From contig CALADM010000013.1 of the NCBI GenBank assembly GCA_937890595.1, forward strand, positions 62,001 to 126,000: a stretch of DNA of 64,000 bases, read 5' to 3'. Positions 60,662-64,000 of the stretch are shown piece after piece (the first letter of the stretch is position 1; each line of letters starts with the position of its first letter). Both the position numbers and the translations under genes were made by a program. The notes beneath the pieces were generated by a model that worked only from the letters and a program-made list of their open reading frames with translations, had not been told where the DNA came from and did not search any database. Origin of the DNA: CAJMNU01 sp905214855. GTDB taxonomy: Bacteria; Bacillota; Clostridia; Lachnospirales; Lachnospiraceae.

Positions 60662-62224
60662 TTAAATTTGACCTTCCAAAACTTTTTCTACAAAATCATG
60701 ATTGGTATTTGTTCTATAAAACAGATCCAGAATCTTTTCTACTCCCTCATCCGCTTTCATACCACTTGTTATGCGACGCACTTTCTCTACAGCTTCTGCC
60801 TCTTGTTCTGTCAGTAAAAGATCATCTCTTCTTGTACCGGATTTCAATATATCAATTGCTGGGAAGACTCTCTTTTCTGAAAGTTTTCTATCCAGAACCA
60901 ACTCCATATTGCCAGTTCCTTTGAATTCCTCAAAAATCACATCATCCATCCGGCTTCCTGTATCCACTAAAGCAGTGGCAAGGATCGTAAGACTTCCGCC
61001 CTCTCTCATGTTTCTTGCAGCGCCAAAAAATCTCTTTGGCATATGAAGCGCTGCCGGATCAAGACCTCCGGATAATGTACGACCGCTTGGTGCTACAGTC
61101 AGATTGTATGCTCTTGCCAGACGAGTGATACTGTCTAAAAGAATAGTGACATCTTTTCCATGCTCTACCAAACGCTTTGCACGTTCAATAACCATCTCAG
61201 AAACCCTCTTGTGATGATCTGGCAATTCATCAAATGTAGAATAGATCACCTCAACATTCGGCCCTGAAATCGCCTCTTTAATATCTGTAACTTCCTCTGG
61301 ACGTTCATCGATCAAAAGGATGATAACGTGCATCTTGGGATGGTTTATGGTGATCGCCTTAGCAATCTGCTTCAAAAGGGTTGTCTTTCCTGCTTTTGGC
61401 GGAGAAACGATCATACCTCTCTGCCCTTTTCCGATTGGAGAAAGCAGATCTACGATCCTCATTGCAACAGATGTTTTCCCCTTTGTCTCCAAATGAAGTT
61501 TAGAATTTGGAAAAATTGGTGTCAAATCTTCAAAATTTGGTCTTCTCTCTGCCACACTTGTTGGATAGCCATTGATGGATGTAACATAAAGTAAAGCTGC
61601 AAATTTTTCGGCAGCAGTCTTGATCCGTCTGCTTCCTCTCAGCATATCTCCTGTTTTCATATTAAAACGGCGGATCTGAGATGGTGCAACATATACATCA
61701 TCATCTCCAGGCAAAAAGTTTTCACACCGAATAAAACCAAAACCATCTGGCATCACTTCCAAAATACCATGTGCTTCTACACCACTATCCAAATCAGACA
61801 ATTCCTGCTGTGACAGCTCTTTATAGGCATTTCTTGGATATGGATTATTATTGTATCTCATCGTCTTTGCCCCTGATTCCTGCTGCGTCTGACGTACAGA
61901 AGAAATCGTGGTCTGCTGCATAGTCTGAGATACCACACTCTGCTCTTGTGCAGTCTGAGATACTTTATTCTGAAATGCTATACTTTGGGAAGAACTATTC
62001 TGAGAACTATTCTGGGATATTTCACTTTCTATCTGTGCACCTTGCATACCTTCTTTTTGTGTACTTTCTAGGCTGTCTAAATGCTCATTCTGTCTCTTTT
62101 CATCAATCTCACACAGCAAATCAATAATTTCTGATTTGCGCAGTGTGGTAACACTTTTAATTCCTTGTCCCTTCGCCAATTCTCTTAATTGGGTTAAAGG
62201 TAAGGTCTGTAATTTTTCACGCAT
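60662..62224 (-). CDS. rho: Transcription termination factor Rho
   Basis: The 520-residue ATPase has the N-terminal Rho domain (residues 1-42, LTQLRELAKGQGIKSVTTLR), an unusual Gln/Ser-rich linker (about 50-120, with 16 Gln and 16 Ser in 70 residues), the RNA-binding cold-shock-like domain (about 148-215, HGILEVMPDGFGFIR), and the RecA-type motor with Walker A SPPKAGKTTLL and Walker B VTILLDSITRLARAYN. It ends transcripts not coupled to translation. The linker resembles prion-like segments of clostridial Rho. GGAG precedes the ATG. Confidence 0.96.
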   Translation of the reverse strand: MREKLQTLPLTQLRELAKGQGIKSVTTLRKSEIIDLLCEIDEKRQNEHLDSLESTQKEGMQGAQIESEISQNSSQNSSSQSIAFQNKVSQTAQEQSVVSQTMQQTTISSVRQTQQESGAKTMRYNNNPYPRNAYKELSQQELSDLDSGVEAHGILEVMPDGFGFIRCENFLPGDDDVYVAPSQIRRFNMKTGDMLRGSRRIKTAAEKFAALLYVTSINGYPTSVAERRPNFEDLTPIFPNSKLHLETKGKTSVAMRIVDLLSPIGKGQRGMIVSPPKAGKTTLLKQIAKAITINHPKMHVIILLIDERPEEVTDIKEAISGPNVEVIYSTFDELPDHHKRVSEMVIERAKRLVEHGKDVTILLDSITRLARAYNLTVAPSGRTLSGGLDPAALHMPKRFFGAARNMREGGSLTILATALVDTGSRMDDVIFEEFKGTGNMELVLDRKLSEKRVFPAIDILKSGTRRDDLLLTEQEAEAVEKVRRITSGMKADEGVEKILDLFYRTNTNHDFVEKVLEGQI

Positions 62225-62464
62225 ATTTTTTCTCCTAACTTCTTTGCTTTACAGTCTGCCTTGGCTCTATTCTTTCTCAAGATCCAACACATACTTGTAT
62301 ATTTGCAACTACATATTATTAATAAAATAATTACTTGGGGATTAATAAGGAATTTAGAATCAATAAGAAAGCGGGTCTTTATCTCATTTCTGACCACACT
62401 ATCTTTAGTATAGACTATTTTAGGATAAAAATAAAGTGATTTATTACTTTTTTTATTTTTCCGC

Positions 62465-63787
62465 TTATTTTTGTTTTTCTAAATTGCTCAAATATGCCCT
62501 TACCTGCTTTTCATATCCCAATTCACCCGGCTCATAGAACCTTACATCTTCCATTCCATCTGGAAGATACTGCTGATCTACATAGTGACCTGGATATTCA
62601 TGTACATATCGATATCCAATCCCATGCCCTAACTTGTCCGCTCCTGAATAATGATGATCCTGTAAATGTACCGGTACTGGAGGATTTTTTTGATTTCTCA
62701 CTGCATCCAATGCTTTGTCTATTGCCATATAAGATGCATTACTCTTTGGTGCTGTGGCAACATATACCACTGCCTGTGCCAAGGGGATTCTCGCTTCTGG
62801 CATTCCTAATCTCTCAACTGCCTGTGCTGCACTGACAGCCACGACCAAAGCCTGAGGATCTGCCATTCCTACATCTTCTGCGGCACAGATCATAATTCTT
62901 CTGGCAATAAACTTGATATCTTCTCCTGCATCCAGCATTCTGGCAAGATAATATATAGCCGCATCAGGATCTGAACCTCTCATACTCTTAATAAAAGCAG
63001 AAATCGTATCATAATGATTATCTCCACTCTTATCATAATGGACAACACGTCTTTGGATACACTCCTGAGCAACCAAAAGTGTAATATGGATCTTTCCGTC
63101 TTCTAATGGCGCAGTTGTCAAAATTCCAAGTTCCAGTGCATTTAACGCAGAACGTGCATCTCCTCCTGCTGTTTCTGCCAGAAAATCCGCTGCATCCTCG
63201 TCTAAAACTGCCTGAAAGCTCCCCATCCCTTTTTTTTCATCGCAGACTGCCCTATACAAAAGTTCTCTGATATCTTCTTTTTCCAGAGGCTTCAATTCAA
63301 ACACCGCTGAACGTGACAAAAGCGCACCATTCACCTCAAAATATGGATTCTCTGTAGTCGCCCCGATCAGGGTAATCGTTCCATCTTCCACATAGGGAAG
63401 AAGATAATCCTGTTGTCCTCTGTTAAAACGATGGATCTCATCAATAAACAGAATGGTTTTCCTTCCATACATACCACGCAGTTTCTTTGCTGCATGTATA
63501 ACTTCCTCCATATCTTTTTTTCCTGCTATGGTTGCGTTGATCTGCCTAAACTCAGAACTTGTTGTGTTCGCAATCACCTTAGCAAGTGTTGTTTTTCCAG
63601 TTCCCGGAGGTCCATAAAAAATCAATGAACTTAATTTATCTGCCTGTATTGCACGATATAACAGTTTATCTTTTCCAATCACATGTTTCTGCCCTACCAC
63701 CTCATCCAGTGTTGTTGGGCGCAGTCTGGAAGCCAAAGGTCCTTCCGCTTCCATTGTACTCTCTCTCATATAATCAAACAGATCCAT
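62465..63787 (-). CDS. rarA: Replication-associated recombination protein A (AAA+ ATPase)
   Basis: The 440-residue protein has SRLRPTTLDEVVGQKHVIG, Walker A FYGPPGTGKTTLAK, Walker B FIDEIHRFNRGQQD and sensor GATTENPYFEV, then the MgsA/RarA C-terminal domain. It acts at stalled replication forks and binds clamp loader and SSB. The ATG at 63787 is 10 bases after GGAG; an ATG three codons upstream lies too close to it. The 240 bases between it and rho show no clear terminator. Confidence 0.94.
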   Translation of the reverse strand: MDLFDYMRESTMEAEGPLASRLRPTTLDEVVGQKHVIGKDKLLYRAIQADKLSSLIFYGPPGTGKTTLAKVIANTTSSEFRQINATIAGKKDMEEVIHAAKKLRGMYGRKTILFIDEIHRFNRGQQDYLLPYVEDGTITLIGATTENPYFEVNGALLSRSAVFELKPLEKEDIRELLYRAVCDEKKGMGSFQAVLDEDAADFLAETAGGDARSALNALELGILTTAPLEDGKIHITLLVAQECIQRRVVHYDKSGDNHYDTISAFIKSMRGSDPDAAIYYLARMLDAGEDIKFIARRIMICAAEDVGMADPQALVVAVSAAQAVERLGMPEARIPLAQAVVYVATAPKSNASYMAIDKALDAVRNQKNPPVPVHLQDHHYSGADKLGHGIGYRYVHEYPGHYVDQQYLPDGMEDVRFYEPGELGYEKQVRAYLSNLEKQK

Positions 63788-63805
63788 GATCCACATTCTC
63801 CTAAA

Positions 63806-64000
63806 CTAATCAATCAATAATTCATCTACTGTGACAAAAGTATACCCTTCCTTCTCAAGGGTGTCAATGACCTGCAAAGCTGCTTCTACTGAAGTCTGAA
63901 AAATATCATGCATCAAAATAATATCTCCATCTTCTGTATCTTTCAATATTTTTTGTACTGTCTTTGCTGTATTTTGATATTTCCAGTCTAAAGAATCCAC
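63806..64000 (-). CDS. Polysaccharide deacetylase, C-terminal fragment (cut by window edge)
   Basis: The 64 visible codons (no start in the window) contain DSLDWKYQN, IILMHDIFQTSVEA, and a final EKEGYTFVTVDELLID. These are the last conserved motifs of NodB-fold deacetylases, which remove acetyl groups from peptidoglycan GlcNAc or similar glycans outside the membrane. The gene continues beyond base 64000 and ends 18 bases before rarA. Confidence 0.85.
   Translation of the reverse strand: MDSLDWKYQNTAKTVQKILKDTEDGDIILMHDIFQTSVEAALQVIDTLEKEGYTFVTVDELLID

Noticed and set aside
1..64000. CRISPR array, rRNA or tRNA genes
   Set aside because: No spaced repeats of CRISPR size, no rRNA sequence and no cloverleaf with TTC-loop signature was seen in the intergenic gaps.

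Overview
The window is A+T-rich, tightly packed bacterial DNA with almost every gene on the minus strand. Gene content points to a Gram-positive anaerobe of the class Clostridia, most likely Lachnospiraceae: a C+ ribosomal protein L31, the rho / rpmE / DUF1385 / prmC / prfA gene set, Rho with a long Q/S-rich linker, a VanRS-type two-component system and rhamnose-containing wall glycan genes. This placement is inference from gene families. I saw no rRNA, tRNA, CRISPR array or complete insertion sequence.

Layout, left to right. 1-316 is the 3' end of feoB. 376-9823 (read right to left) is one overlapping envelope operon: response regulator, histidine kinase, a large membrane protein, an ABC exporter pair, then SPFH, zinc-ribbon and TPM proteins that match the B. 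subtilis YdjI/YdjG/YdjH set but lack PspA. 9937-19134 holds polyphosphate kinase and exopolyphosphatase, a DUF815 ATPase, bifunctional PheA, and two phospholipid genes (plsC, cls) with a small membrane protein. 19484-19804 is a lone XRE regulator. 19934-32169 is a surface-glycan operon: glf, licD, a class V aminotransferase, a nucleotidyltransferase, a flippase, three GT2 enzymes, DUF2304, DUF2142, rfbC, an ABC-2 export permease and manA. 32345-40230 carries an MFS exporter with a possible attenuator, leuA with a structured leader, an MscS channel, a branching enzyme with a charged tail, and lepB. 40243-42273 is a three-gene island of unknown function behind a near-perfect promoter. 42601-47282 has glmM and rfbA-rfbB-rfbD, which complete dTDP-rhamnose synthesis together with the distant rfbC.

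47380-64000 contains a MerR-methyltransferase fusion under a 19-bp-spacer promoter, a GNAT enzyme, prfA, prmC, a HisC-like aminotransferase, DUF1385, rpmE, then a carbohydrate locus (GH2 enzyme, two ABC permeases, binding lipoprotein, divergent AraC regulator) lying between rpmE and rho, and finally rarA and the end of a polysaccharide deacetylase.

The most interesting items are the PspA-less YdjGHI-like envelope operon, the CDP-sugar-like/aminotransferase/LicD decoration module, the three-gene island whose ATPase-like protein lacks the P-loop lysine, the leader peptide with interleaved inverted repeats before the MFS gene, the leuA leader, a MITE-like repeat present twice, and an apparent AUU start for the AraC regulator.
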